The notes under the pieces: model-generated
Told to the model about the DNA's origin: nothing
The model's input: only the letters and a program-made list of their open reading frames with translations
Database searches by the model: none
DNA from: an uncultured Pirellulaceae bacterium
GTDB lineage: Bacteria > Planctomycetota > Planctomycetia > Pirellulales > Pirellulaceae
NCBI GenBank assembly: GCA_938083195.1
Contig: CALKCK010000027.1
Span: 1-64,000 of the forward strand
Length of the DNA: 64,000 bases
Reading direction: 5' to 3'
Made by a program: the position numbers and the translations under genes
Shown here: positions 19,174 through 28,620 of the stretch, in pieces
How positions within the stretch are numbered: the first letter of the stretch is position 1
How the letters are laid out: the number at the start of each line of letters is the position of its first letter

Positions 19174-20613
19174 TTGGCGACTTCGATGGCAAAAGTAAAA
19201 CCACTTGTTTTTGATTACAGCGGCTCATTAATTCCAGAAAACGGCATCACGGCCGATCAAATACAGCAACTCACTTCTGCGCTGGAGTCGGCCCGGAATG
19301 AAATCCTCGAAACCGATGTTGAATTGTTTGCATCTCAAAACAACATCCCCGAAGAGAAACAGCCATTAGACGCTGGTTTTTTTGAAATGCCAGAACGGAT
19401 CCTCGATGAGTATCAAGCGAATCGTCCCGAAAGTGAACTTGGACGCATTCTCGATACCGCAGCACGATTAAGAGAACGTGTCGACAAAGTGGTCGTTCTT
19501 GGAATTGGCGGATCTTACATGGGGGCTCGTGCTTTAATGGAGACCTGTTGCCAGCCTTACTTTAATGAACTCACTCGCGCCGAACGAGGCGGACGCCCAA
19601 AGATGTACTTTGAAGGTAACAATGTTGATAACGACTGGTCGCAAGGCCTTTTGGAATTTTTGAAGAACCACTCTCACGGCGAAGGCCCAGAAGGCAAATG
19701 GGCAATCGTTGTGATTAGTAAAAGTGGCGGCACGCTCGAAACTGCCGCGGCATTTCGGCAATTCCTCGCAGCGTTGGAATCCCAAGTCGGTACGGAAAAT
19801 CTGCCAGACTACGTTGTTCCAGTCACGGGCGAATCTGGAAAACTAGCGAGCCTGGCCGACGAGATTGGCTGTCGTGACCGATTTTTAGTTCCCGATGGAG
19901 TCGGTGGCAGGTTTTCGGTTCTTTCCGCTGTTGGGCTTTTGCCCGCCGCCATTTTAGGAATCGACATCGTCGCACTTCTTGAGGGAGCGGCAGCGATGAA
20001 CAGTCTATTCCGAACACAACCTCTCGGCAGCAATCCAGTTCTGGATTACGTCGCGGTCAACCATTTACTTGAAAAAGAGCAGGGCGTTGTTACGCGAGTC
20101 CTTTCCGTTTGGAGCAAATCACTTGAGTCGGCCGGATTTTGGTATGACCAATTGCTGGCCGAAAGCCTCGGAAAGTTCGAACGGGGAGCCTTGCCCTTAA
20201 CCTGCTTAAACTCCCGAGACCTCCACTCGCGTGCCCAGCAACACCAAGAAGGCGCGCGTGACAAAGTGATGAACAATGTGATCGTTGACCACTGGCGTTG
20301 CGATCCACTCCCAATCGGCTCAAGCCAGCGGAATCAGGATCAGCTCAATGAACTATCTGACAAAACGCTACCTGAAATCATGTCCGCCGCGATTGCGGGT
20401 ACCAACCAGGCCTACCTCGACGACAATCGCCCGACGACCAATCTCCACCTCCCGGCAGCGAACGAATCAAGCCTCGGCCAATTTTTTCAGATGATGATGT
20501 TAGCGACAGTACTCGAAGGTCGTTTACTCCAAATCAATCCTTACGGACAACCGGGGGTCGAGAAATACAAAGTCAACATGAACCGTATTTTGCGAGAACC
20601 CGTATCAAAGTAA
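19174..20613 (+). CDS. pgi: Glucose-6-phosphate isomerase
   Basis: VVVLGIGGSYMGARALMET, ISKSGGTLETAAAFRQF, GGRFSVLSAVGLLPAAILGID, HSRAQQHQEGARDKV. Confidence 0.93.
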   Translation: MATSMAKVKPLVFDYSGSLIPENGITADQIQQLTSALESARNEILETDVELFASQNNIPEEKQPLDAGFFEMPERILDEYQANRPESELGRILDTAARLRERVDKVVVLGIGGSYMGARALMETCCQPYFNELTRAERGGRPKMYFEGNNVDNDWSQGLLEFLKNHSHGEGPEGKWAIVVISKSGGTLETAAAFRQFLAALESQVGTENLPDYVVPVTGESGKLASLADEIGCRDRFLVPDGVGGRFSVLSAVGLLPAAILGIDIVALLEGAAAMNSLFRTQPLGSNPVLDYVAVNHLLEKEQGVVTRVLSVWSKSLESAGFWYDQLLAESLGKFERGALPLTCLNSRDLHSRAQQHQEGARDKVMNNVIVDHWRCDPLPIGSSQRNQDQLNELSDKTLPEIMSAAIAGTNQAYLDDNRPTTNLHLPAANESSLGQFFQMMMLATVLEGRLLQINPYGQPGVEKYKVNMNRILREPVSK

Positions 20614-20770
20614 CCCACCGTGGTCGAATTCCTGATTGCGAACCGCTAAAATACGTATCGATTGACCGTAATCCCCTCCAATAGTAACGCTTCAGCATCA
20701 CGTAAAACTCCACAACAAGTTAGTTCAGGTAGAATCTGACTGACCGCTTCGACCTTTCAGGAATGGATAT

Positions 20771-21460
20771 ATGAGTATTGAATTAACTTGGCTCGGACAT
20801 GCCACTTGGTTAATCAACGATGGGGTTCACCGCATCCTCCTAGACCCTTTTTTGAACGATTCGCCAACTGCACCGCACAAAGCGAGCGAAGTCGATGCCG
20901 ATTTCATTTTGGTTTCTCATGGACATCTCGATCACGTAGCTGATGTTGCGGAAATCGCAAATCGCTGCGATGCCATGGTAATTGCCGGGTTCGAAGTGGC
21001 AGAATGGTTTGCCAATCAACAAGATGTAAAAAGAACCACAGGCATGAATATTGGGGGCTCACTTTCCCTTCCCTTTGGCAGCGTCAAAATGACTCCGGCA
21101 ATCCACAGTTCGCAACTGCCCGACGGCGCTTACGGAGGAGTCGCGGGTGGATTTTTGATAATGCTTGGTGACAGAACACTCTACTTCGCCTGCGACACCG
21201 CATTGTTTTCAGACATGCAACTTCTTCGTGAAAAAGGAATCGACGCAGCAATACTTCCGATTGGTGATTTGTATACCATGGGGCCTCGCGATAGCGTCAC
21301 GGCAACTAACTACCTAAACCCCAAGCAAGTTCTCCCAACGCATTACAACACCTGGCCCCCAATCGAGCAGGACGCCGAGAACTGGGCAGAAATGGTCCGA
21401 GCTGGATCTACTGCCGAGCCAGTTGTGTTGCAACCTGGCCAGTCTCATGTGATTGAATAA
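20771..21460 (+). CDS. Metallo-beta-lactamase fold metal-dependent hydrolase (UPF0173-like)
   Basis: LTWLGHATWLI...HRILLDPFLNDSP...ILVSHGHLDHVADVAEIA...LYFACDTALFSDM...VLPTHYNTWPPI. Confidence 0.92.
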   Translation: MSIELTWLGHATWLINDGVHRILLDPFLNDSPTAPHKASEVDADFILVSHGHLDHVADVAEIANRCDAMVIAGFEVAEWFANQQDVKRTTGMNIGGSLSLPFGSVKMTPAIHSSQLPDGAYGGVAGGFLIMLGDRTLYFACDTALFSDMQLLREKGIDAAILPIGDLYTMGPRDSVTATNYLNPKQVLPTHYNTWPPIEQDAENWAEMVRAGSTAEPVVLQPGQSHVIE

Positions 21461-21481
21461 TTTCGTTTTAAAAGAGTTTTT

Positions 21482-22456
21482 ATGTTTCAAGCCAATTGCA
21501 CTCAACGTCGCGTTTCGTTCGCGATCTTTGCCGCTGCTGTTTTTTCAATCCTGTTAGCCTTGAATTCGCCGGCCCACGGACAGTCCAATGAAGTCTGCTG
21601 GAAACTGAAGGCGAATGACCGGTTCATTATTGAACTAAATCAGACCTCAAAATCGAACACGACTGTTGATTCGCGAGAGACAAGCGTCGAGAGCAAAACT
21701 GAAATTGAGATGAGTTGGGAAGTCAGCAAAGTCGATTCGAAAGGAAACGCCACGATCCGACAAACCATTACGGGCATTAACCTGCTGGTAAACGGATTCA
21801 CCAGAAAAAAGAAAGGAGAAACGGGGTCACCGCTTCTCGAGGTCGTGGTCAACACATCAAACCCCGCGAAGACTTCGAAGCAAGGCAAGCAATTACTTAA
21901 ACAGATCCAACCCCTTCTCAACATTCCGATCGATGTCGTAATGTCGCCGACAGGTGAAATCGACGTTAAGGATTCGACGGAGGTTGCCAAATTACTGAAT
22001 AAACTTCCCAACACGCAGAATCTAAGACAACTCTTTAGCCCCGCTGGCCTCAAAGAAATGATGGGCGCTTCGTCCGTCATTCTTCCGCAACCACTGTCTA
22101 TCGGCCAGACCTGGAATCAACAGTCGAAAACTGACACAGCAATGGGAGCGATGGAGCAAACCGAAACCTACACTTACTTAAGAAACAGGGATGGCGAGCA
22201 AGGGCAAGTTGCGGAGTTCAGCGTTGCAACCGAACTGAAGCCTCTTGATTCAACATCAGACCAACAGGGCTCCAGCTTACAAGGAGAACTACTTAGCTTT
22301 GATGGGTCGGGGACATTGTTGTTGGATATTGAAAACGGATATTTCAGCAGCAGTAAACTTCAAAATACGATTAGCACTGAGAAACCTTATCGCGAAAAAA
22401 TGATCAAAACGACCGTTTCGAATGAAATCGAAATGAACATGAGAAGGCAAAAATGA
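21482..22456 (+). CDS. Secreted protein, DUF6263-like
   Basis: Signal peptide followed by CWKLKANDRFIIELNQTSKS...; overall layout resembles DUF6263 proteins; assignment tentative. Confidence 0.55.
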   Translation: MFQANCTQRRVSFAIFAAAVFSILLALNSPAHGQSNEVCWKLKANDRFIIELNQTSKSNTTVDSRETSVESKTEIEMSWEVSKVDSKGNATIRQTITGINLLVNGFTRKKKGETGSPLLEVVVNTSNPAKTSKQGKQLLKQIQPLLNIPIDVVMSPTGEIDVKDSTEVAKLLNKLPNTQNLRQLFSPAGLKEMMGASSVILPQPLSIGQTWNQQSKTDTAMGAMEQTETYTYLRNRDGEQGQVAEFSVATELKPLDSTSDQQGSSLQGELLSFDGSGTLLLDIENGYFSSSKLQNTISTEKPYREKMIKTTVSNEIEMNMRRQK

Positions 22457-22570
22457 ACCACTTATCTTTAGCCTGAAACATTCAAGCACCTGATTGCTGG
22501 AACCAATGAACCATTGCTTTTTGTTTATCGTTTTAACCCGACATAAAATTCCCTGGAAAAAAACCAGTCG

Positions 22571-22951
22571 ATGACCGATTTCATTACAGTCGCAAAATTA
22601 GGTGACATCCCTGACGGCGAAGGGAAAGCTTACAAGTACAACAGTCGCATGGTCGCCGTTTTCAATCAAAATGGCGAGTACCACGCAATTGACGACATGT
22701 GTCCTCACATGGGCGCTTCGCTCGCATCCGGGCACCTCGAACAAGGCAATGTTGTTTGCCCGTGGCATTCGTGGAGTTTTGATATTCGAGACGGAGCATG
22801 GTGTGAAAACCGACGCATCAACATTGACGTCTATCAAGTAAGAATTGTTGGAGACGACATTCAGATCGCCGCTTCCGAAAATCCAAAGGGGGACGATGCC
22901 GCAACGCCTCCCACCCCCAACCCGGAGGATTCTTCCAATGACAAAAAATGA
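22571..22951 (+). CDS. Rieske [2Fe-2S] protein (NirD-like ferredoxin)
   Basis: DDMCPHMGASLASGHLEQGNVVCPWHSWSFDIRDG has the Rieske CxH...CxxH ligands. Confidence 0.93.
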   Translation: MTDFITVAKLGDIPDGEGKAYKYNSRMVAVFNQNGEYHAIDDMCPHMGASLASGHLEQGNVVCPWHSWSFDIRDGAWCENRRINIDVYQVRIVGDDIQIAASENPKGDDAATPPTPNPEDSSNDKK

Positions 22952-23312
22952 ATCCCCCCAACCAAACGTTACGCTCAGTGAGTTCCAGACGCTGATCCGG
23001 AACATGTATTTAGAAAAAGATCAAACGCGAGGTGTCCCTGCGACATTCATGTGGTTGATGGAAGAAGTTGGTGAATTAGCGTCGGCCCTACGTGAAACGA
23101 CCCCTTCCGAGCAATCACGAATTTCCCCGGAGCAATGGCAGGACCGGCGCGAAAATCTGAAACAGGAATTTGCCGATGTGCTCGCTTGGTTGGCAACAAT
23201 AGCAAACGTGGTCGATGTTGATCTAAGCGAAGCAATTACCGAAAAATATGGCTCTGGATGCCCAGGCTGTACAAAATTTAACTGCATTTGTCCCGATGAG
23301 CAAAAACCTTGA
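22938..23312 (+). CDS. MazG-like nucleotide pyrophosphohydrolase
   Basis: FMWLMEEVGELASALRE...LKQEFADVLAWLATIANVVDVDLSEAITEKY; ATG at 22938 overlaps the Rieske ORF by 14 bp. Confidence 0.9.
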   Translation: MTKNESPQPNVTLSEFQTLIRNMYLEKDQTRGVPATFMWLMEEVGELASALRETTPSEQSRISPEQWQDRRENLKQEFADVLAWLATIANVVDVDLSEAITEKYGSGCPGCTKFNCICPDEQKP

Positions 23313-23479
23313 AACGGACTGACTGTCGCTTCACGAAGATAGATTACAGGGAGTAAATCCTCAAAACTTATCCCTTCAACTCATCCCTTCACTACAGGTT
23401 GTCCGTTTCGATTCGTGCATTATGGAAATGGTTCTTAAATCTGCGCCCCTTATGATAGCCTGAAATAGAGACTTCGATT

Positions 23480-25762
23480 ATGCTTAGAGAGTGTTCGTTC
23501 GTTTCAACCCATTGCGAAAAATTCATGAGCTTTTCTTTTGTGCTTCATCGAATTGGGTTGTTTGCCGCAGTTTTGCTGGGCTGTCAGTTAAGCTTCAGTG
23601 GCACCCTAAACTCAGCACTCCTACAAGAATCTCAAGGACAAGGTACGGCTCCCCCCGCAAAAGTCTCAATTGGCTTTGACGGAAACGTCAAACTAGGAAA
23701 ATGGGTTCCCATATTTGTCTCACTGGATCCATCAACCTCGGCTTCCAAATTTGAAGTTGAGAATATTGACGGCGATGATACGCCGGTAATCTACCAAGGT
23801 CCGCTTTTATCGGACCCAAAATCCCCAGGGCAGTTTCAAGCGTGGACGCGAATCGGGCGCAGCTATGGTAAGTCAGAATTGCGATTGCTCAACTCATCCG
23901 ATGAGCTAATTGAAACTTTTCAACTTAGCTTCACAGGGAAAGACCGCGTCGGAAAATTCATCGGCTCGACTCAGGAGTTGATACTCACTCTCGAGCCTCA
24001 AGATTTATTCAAGAAATCAATTGAATCGGTATCTTCATTGGCGTCTCAGGAAGATGCCCGAATCATTGCTGCGTTAGGTGAAAATAACACGCTGCCCTTC
24101 AATTGGCTTGAGTACGATTCGGCGGACGCCATCTTATTGGTGACTTCCGACATCGAACGTGTTGAGCGGATTTCAGAAGTTCAACTTGATGCTATTGAAA
24201 CATGGGTCAAGCAAGGCGGAACGCTAATCCTCTCAGCAACTTCCAATGCCAACCAGCTTCTTTCTGAAAATGGTTCCCTTGCGAGATTTTGCCCTGGTAA
24301 CTTTGTCGGCCTTGACGAGTGCTTCAACAGCAGCCGCCTGGAGACATTTTGCGATAGCCAGGAAAAACTGCTGCCGGCCAAGAACGATTCGATTCCCATT
24401 GTACAAATCGAGGACGTTCGCGGCACTGTTTTGGTTGACAACTCTAACACCAAGAATCGCAAGCCTTTAATCATCAAAACGGCTTACGGAATGGGGAAGG
24501 TCATTTTTGTGACATTCGACCTAGACACCTCAAAGACGACCGAGTGGATTGGATTCCCTAAGCTGGTCGAAAAGCTAGTTTCCGGTGCAGCAACCGAAAG
24601 AGAGACAACTTCCTCGACCGCGGCCCGCGGCAGCTCTGTTTCTCACTTTGGCTATAAAGACCTCATTGGCCAATTGCGAGTTCCCCTCGATAGATTCCGC
24701 GATGTGCAATTCGTCAAGTTTGCGATGATCGCTTTGCTGATCGGTTTATACATCCTGTGCATTGGGCCCGGCGATTATTTCCTGCTCCATAAATTTTTCA
24801 AAAAAATGGAGTTAACCTGGATCACATTCCCACTGGTCTCATTGATTTTTTGCGGCTTGGCAATTGGCATTTCGGTCGCGACCCGCCCCGACACAATTAA
24901 GATCAACCAATTAGAAATCATAGACATCGACACGATCAATGGAGAGGTTCGTGGAACAGTTTGGGGCAATCTCTACAGCCCTATTGGGCAAACTTGCTCG
25001 ATTGGGTTGGAAAAATCGCACCAGCTCGGTTTTGAAATTGACTCCAACTTACTGACTTGGCACGGACTCCCCGGAAATGGCCTAGGGGGAATGGCAACCA
25101 CGGCTAACCCTGGGTTGTTAAAAACGAACTACGAGCAGTCATTCAAAGTTAGCGAAAATGGCCAAACGTTAAACACCGAGATCGAAAACCTTCCTCTTCA
25201 AGTATCATCGACAAAGCCAATTTTTGCGACTTGGTGGGCGAGTATCGAGCCAGAATCAAGAGTCCAACTCAATCGCGACCCCCGCTTGACCCAACTTCGT
25301 GGTCGCGTGAATTACAAACTCCCATTTAAACTTAAAAATTGCCGTCTGATTTTTGAAAACTGGGCCTACGTCCTAGAAAACCCTCTAAATCCAAGTGATA
25401 CATTCGACGTCCAAACAGGGACTACCGAAAAATCATTGAAGAGCATCCTGACGCGAAAGGTCAAACTGAAAAAGAGCGACCGAAGCGAAAACAGTCCTTG
25501 GGATCCGACCGACATTCGTGTTAATCGAATCGCCGACATCATGATGTTTTACCAAGCGTCCGGTGGCATGGCCTATACAAACCTAAGTCACCAGTATCAT
25601 TCATTTACCGACATGACTGACCAGCTCAACCTTCACCGCGCGATATTAGTCGGCGAAGTCGATGAACCGGGTGCCATTTTAAAAATCAATGGTGAATCTG
25701 CACTTTCGCAGTACGACCAAACTACCACCATCGTGCGGATTCTCCTCGAAGTTCAATATTAA
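23480..25762 (+). CDS. Large membrane-anchored protein, unknown function, upstream of an ABC ATPase
   Basis: Signal-like N-terminus, central hydrophobic segments (VKFAMIALLIGLYILCIGPGDYFLL; WITFPLVSLIFCGLAIGISVA) and a gatase-like DAILLVTSDIERVER...WVKQGGTLILSA region. Confidence 0.7.
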   Translation: MLRECSFVSTHCEKFMSFSFVLHRIGLFAAVLLGCQLSFSGTLNSALLQESQGQGTAPPAKVSIGFDGNVKLGKWVPIFVSLDPSTSASKFEVENIDGDDTPVIYQGPLLSDPKSPGQFQAWTRIGRSYGKSELRLLNSSDELIETFQLSFTGKDRVGKFIGSTQELILTLEPQDLFKKSIESVSSLASQEDARIIAALGENNTLPFNWLEYDSADAILLVTSDIERVERISEVQLDAIETWVKQGGTLILSATSNANQLLSENGSLARFCPGNFVGLDECFNSSRLETFCDSQEKLLPAKNDSIPIVQIEDVRGTVLVDNSNTKNRKPLIIKTAYGMGKVIFVTFDLDTSKTTEWIGFPKLVEKLVSGAATERETTSSTAARGSSVSHFGYKDLIGQLRVPLDRFRDVQFVKFAMIALLIGLYILCIGPGDYFLLHKFFKKMELTWITFPLVSLIFCGLAIGISVATRPDTIKINQLEIIDIDTINGEVRGTVWGNLYSPIGQTCSIGLEKSHQLGFEIDSNLLTWHGLPGNGLGGMATTANPGLLKTNYEQSFKVSENGQTLNTEIENLPLQVSSTKPIFATWWASIEPESRVQLNRDPRLTQLRGRVNYKLPFKLKNCRLIFENWAYVLENPLNPSDTFDVQTGTTEKSLKSILTRKVKLKKSDRSENSPWDPTDIRVNRIADIMMFYQASGGMAYTNLSHQYHSFTDMTDQLNLHRAILVGEVDEPGAILKINGESALSQYDQTTTIVRILLEVQY

Positions 25763-25780
25763 TGAGCCCCCGACAGTTCT

Positions 25781-26713
25781 ATGATCAAAACTGAAAATCT
25801 GACAAAAAAGTATGGCGAATTGTTTGCGATCAAGGGGATCGAGCTCGATCTAAAACAGGGCGATCTGTTTGGATTCATCGGCCCTAACGGTGCCGGCAAA
25901 ACAACCACGATGAGGATCATTGCCACACTCTCAGAACCGTCCTGGGGAGAGGCTTACGTTTGCAATCACTCCATCTATCGAGAGCCCAAAGAAATCCGCC
26001 GACTCGTTGGCTACATGCCCGATTTTTTCGGTGTTTATGACGACATGAAGGTTATCGAATACCTTGAGTTTTTTGCTGCCGCCTATCGAATCAAAGGGCC
26101 AGCTCGTCGAAAAAAATGTAATGAAATGCTCGAGATTGTTGACCTGGATTTCAAACGAGATGCGTTCGCAAATACGCTTTCCCGCGGACAGACTCAACGA
26201 CTTGGACTCGCTCGCGTGCTACTCCACGATCCTCAGGTACTACTGCTTGACGAACCTTTGAGCGGTCTCGACCCTCGCGCTCGAATCGAAATGCGAAATC
26301 TCCTGAGAAGATTAGGACAAACTGGAAAAACAATTATTGTTTCCAGTCACATTCTTCCAGAATTGGCTGACGTTTGTAACAAAATTGGCATTATCGATCG
26401 TGGCGTAATGAGCTTCTCCGATGAAGTATCTGAAGTCATCAAGAAGGTTCGAAGCCAGATAATTTTACAAGTGGGCGTCAAAGACGACGAAGAACGAGCA
26501 ATTCTATTCCTCGATGCCGAGGATCAAGTCGCCAGCGTTGTTAAGGGAGATGGATTCCTCGTCGTAACGCTTAAAGAAACAGTCACTGACTACTCCGAAT
26601 TACCAACTGCGTTAATTGGAGAAGGTTTTAAACTGACCTTATTCCAAGAGGAAGAAGTTAATCTCGAATCTGCTTTCATGGCACTTACCAAAGGGACCGG
26701 GCAAAACTTCTAG
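25781..26713 (+). CDS. ABC transporter ATP-binding protein
   Basis: Walker A GPNGAGKTTTMRI, signature LSRGQTQRLGLARVLLHDPQVLLLDEPLSGLDP (Walker B). Confidence 0.96.
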   Translation: MIKTENLTKKYGELFAIKGIELDLKQGDLFGFIGPNGAGKTTTMRIIATLSEPSWGEAYVCNHSIYREPKEIRRLVGYMPDFFGVYDDMKVIEYLEFFAAAYRIKGPARRKKCNEMLEIVDLDFKRDAFANTLSRGQTQRLGLARVLLHDPQVLLLDEPLSGLDPRARIEMRNLLRRLGQTGKTIIVSSHILPELADVCNKIGIIDRGVMSFSDEVSEVIKKVRSQIILQVGVKDDEERAILFLDAEDQVASVVKGDGFLVVTLKETVTDYSELPTALIGEGFKLTLFQEEEVNLESAFMALTKGTGQNF

Positions 26714-26800
26714 TTTTCAGATGTAACCGCCATGTGAGAGCGGGTGTGTGCTTTCCAGTTATTGCCATGTTGGATAATGGCAATCCACTCATCCATCAAC

Positions 26801-27148
26801 CTAGATTGCGTCTGGTCCAGTTTCTCCCGTTCGAATCCGAACGCAGTCATCGATAGGTATGACGAATATCTTTCCGTCACCAATCTCTCCCTTGGCTCCC
26901 GATCTTCCTCCCTCAACGATCGCATCGATCGTCGGCTTAACGAATTCTTCATTAACAGCAATCTGAAGCTGAATTTTCCGACGAAGATTGCCGGAAAAAT
27001 CCTCGGCCCCGTAAGCTGGCGCCTGACCGTGCTGGTTGCCAAAACCTTGGCAATCCATGATCGTCAAACGGAAGACTTCCACCCGACTTAAAGCGGTTTT
27101 CACCGACTCAAGATGATGAGGCTGGATAATAGCAATGATTAATTTCAT
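26801..27148 (-). CDS. P-II family (GlnB/GlnK-like) nitrogen regulatory protein
   Basis: MKLIIAIIQPHHLESVKTALSRVEV...QGFGNQHGQAPAYGAEDF...GEIGDGKIFVIPIDDCVRIRTGETGPDAI; start at CAT 27146-27148. Confidence 0.92.
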   Translation of the reverse strand: MKLIIAIIQPHHLESVKTALSRVEVFRLTIMDCQGFGNQHGQAPAYGAEDFSGNLRRKIQLQIAVNEEFVKPTIDAIVEGGRSGAKGEIGDGKIFVIPIDDCVRIRTGETGPDAI

Positions 27149-27402
27149 TCTAAAACGATCACTTAAACGAGACTTCCTGTCAAAGCTGAAAGAAAAAAAT
27201 AACCCACAATGGAAAAATAACAACCACAACACCTACCTAAATTGCAAACTGAGCCACAATCTCATTGCCGTTTCGAGATGCCCTAAAAAACCCTGATTAA
27301 GCGTCCATTTAAAGGTTGCAATGACGTTCGTGGATAATTACTATCCCCAGAGGATTTCTTTCCCCATCGCTTCTGTCCCCAGCATTTGACGCGAAATACA
27401 TC

Positions 27403-28218
27403 ATGTACAACCACCTAAGATTATTTACCCTCGCTCTCGCCGTTGTCCTTTTCGCCTGCCATTCATCATCGGGGGACCTGATCTTCTCCGAAAACTTTGG
27501 CAACATTTCTGACGGAACCAACATTACCACCTCAAACACGAATTTTAATTACCGTCGGATCGGTTCTGGTGGAGGAGGAATTGTTTCAACGAATCCCTCT
27601 AGCTTCACACAGGCTGCCATGTCACTCGGTGGCTCAAGCAGTAGTAGCTTAAATGGTGTCGGTCTGACATCTGGCTTAGGCAATAATAATTTTCTCGGTC
27701 TATCGTTTAATTTTCAATCAGCCGACGTTTCCCAAGGTGACCTCGTTATCACAACTGGCACTGGAGATAGATTCACAAATAACAGCGGGTTTACCGGTTC
27801 TCAACTTTTCTTTGGTGTCCAAATTAACAATGGTTCATTGGAGTATTATAAAACCTCAGATTGGGAAGGGACTGGTTTTTCACTGAGTAACAATACGAGC
27901 TATAACATTGAAATCTATGGCAACAATACAGGTAGTGACATTGACTATGGCAACGGTTCCGTTGCAAATCAAAAACTGGATATTTTGATCAATGGGTCGA
28001 CGATCGCAGATGATGTAGCTTTTAGCAATAATCAGCTTGCCGATGCCTTTCGAATCTACCAACAAAGAGGCGGTCAAACCTACGAGATTGACGACATCAC
28101 TCTTGTCGACGGTAATTTCTCATCCGTCCCGGAACCAACATCCTTGCTGATGTTTGGGGCAACTGCGTTGATTGGACTACAACGTCGAAGAAAACTTCGC
28201 GTGCCTCACAGTGTCTGA
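27403..28218 (+). CDS. Secreted protein with PEP-CTERM sorting signal
   Basis: Signal peptide plus C-terminal SSVPEPTSLLMFGATALIGLQRRRKLR. Confidence 0.92.
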   Translation: MYNHLRLFTLALAVVLFACHSSSGDLIFSENFGNISDGTNITTSNTNFNYRRIGSGGGGIVSTNPSSFTQAAMSLGGSSSSSLNGVGLTSGLGNNNFLGLSFNFQSADVSQGDLVITTGTGDRFTNNSGFTGSQLFFGVQINNGSLEYYKTSDWEGTGFSLSNNTSYNIEIYGNNTGSDIDYGNGSVANQKLDILINGSTIADDVAFSNNQLADAFRIYQQRGGQTYEIDDITLVDGNFSSVPEPTSLLMFGATALIGLQRRRKLRVPHSV

Positions 28219-28247
28219 AACAACAACTGCTTCGCGAGCTAAAAATC

Positions 28248-28290
28248 AAAAAAAGCCCCGTCAGCGAAAACACTGACGGGGCTTTTTTAA
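28248..28290. terminator. Rho-independent terminator, bidirectional, between convergent genes
   Basis: aaaaagccccgtcag-cgaaaaca-ctgacggggcttttttaa: perfect GC-rich stem with A and T tracts on either side. Confidence 0.93.
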
Positions 28291-28620
28291 TTCGTCGAAT
28301 CGCACCAAAGTCTTGGATAGCAACCGCGACTTTGGCCATCGTTTTTGACAACTGAAACCATACAGCTGGGAACAGCGGTAACGGACTTTCGACCGTGGTT
28401 TCAATCAGCAAAAACACTTCTTATTGACAGAGCCGAAAAATCTTGTCTCTCAAGGAGTAAAGAAAAACTTGAATGGGTCTAAATCACTCTTTCGGATCTT
28501 GTCAGAATTTCCACCATCGGTTCGATTTAATAAACCGCGGCCATGATGAAACTTCTGCCTTCGGCAACACAAAAGGTCATTGGGCGGCCCCGACAACCTC
28601 AGCGTGCCACTTAAGCACTC

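Noticed and set aside
26822-26845. CCGTTCGAATCCGAACG tRNA-like motif
   Set aside because: Falls in the 3' part of the PII gene (CVRIRTGETG); coincidental.
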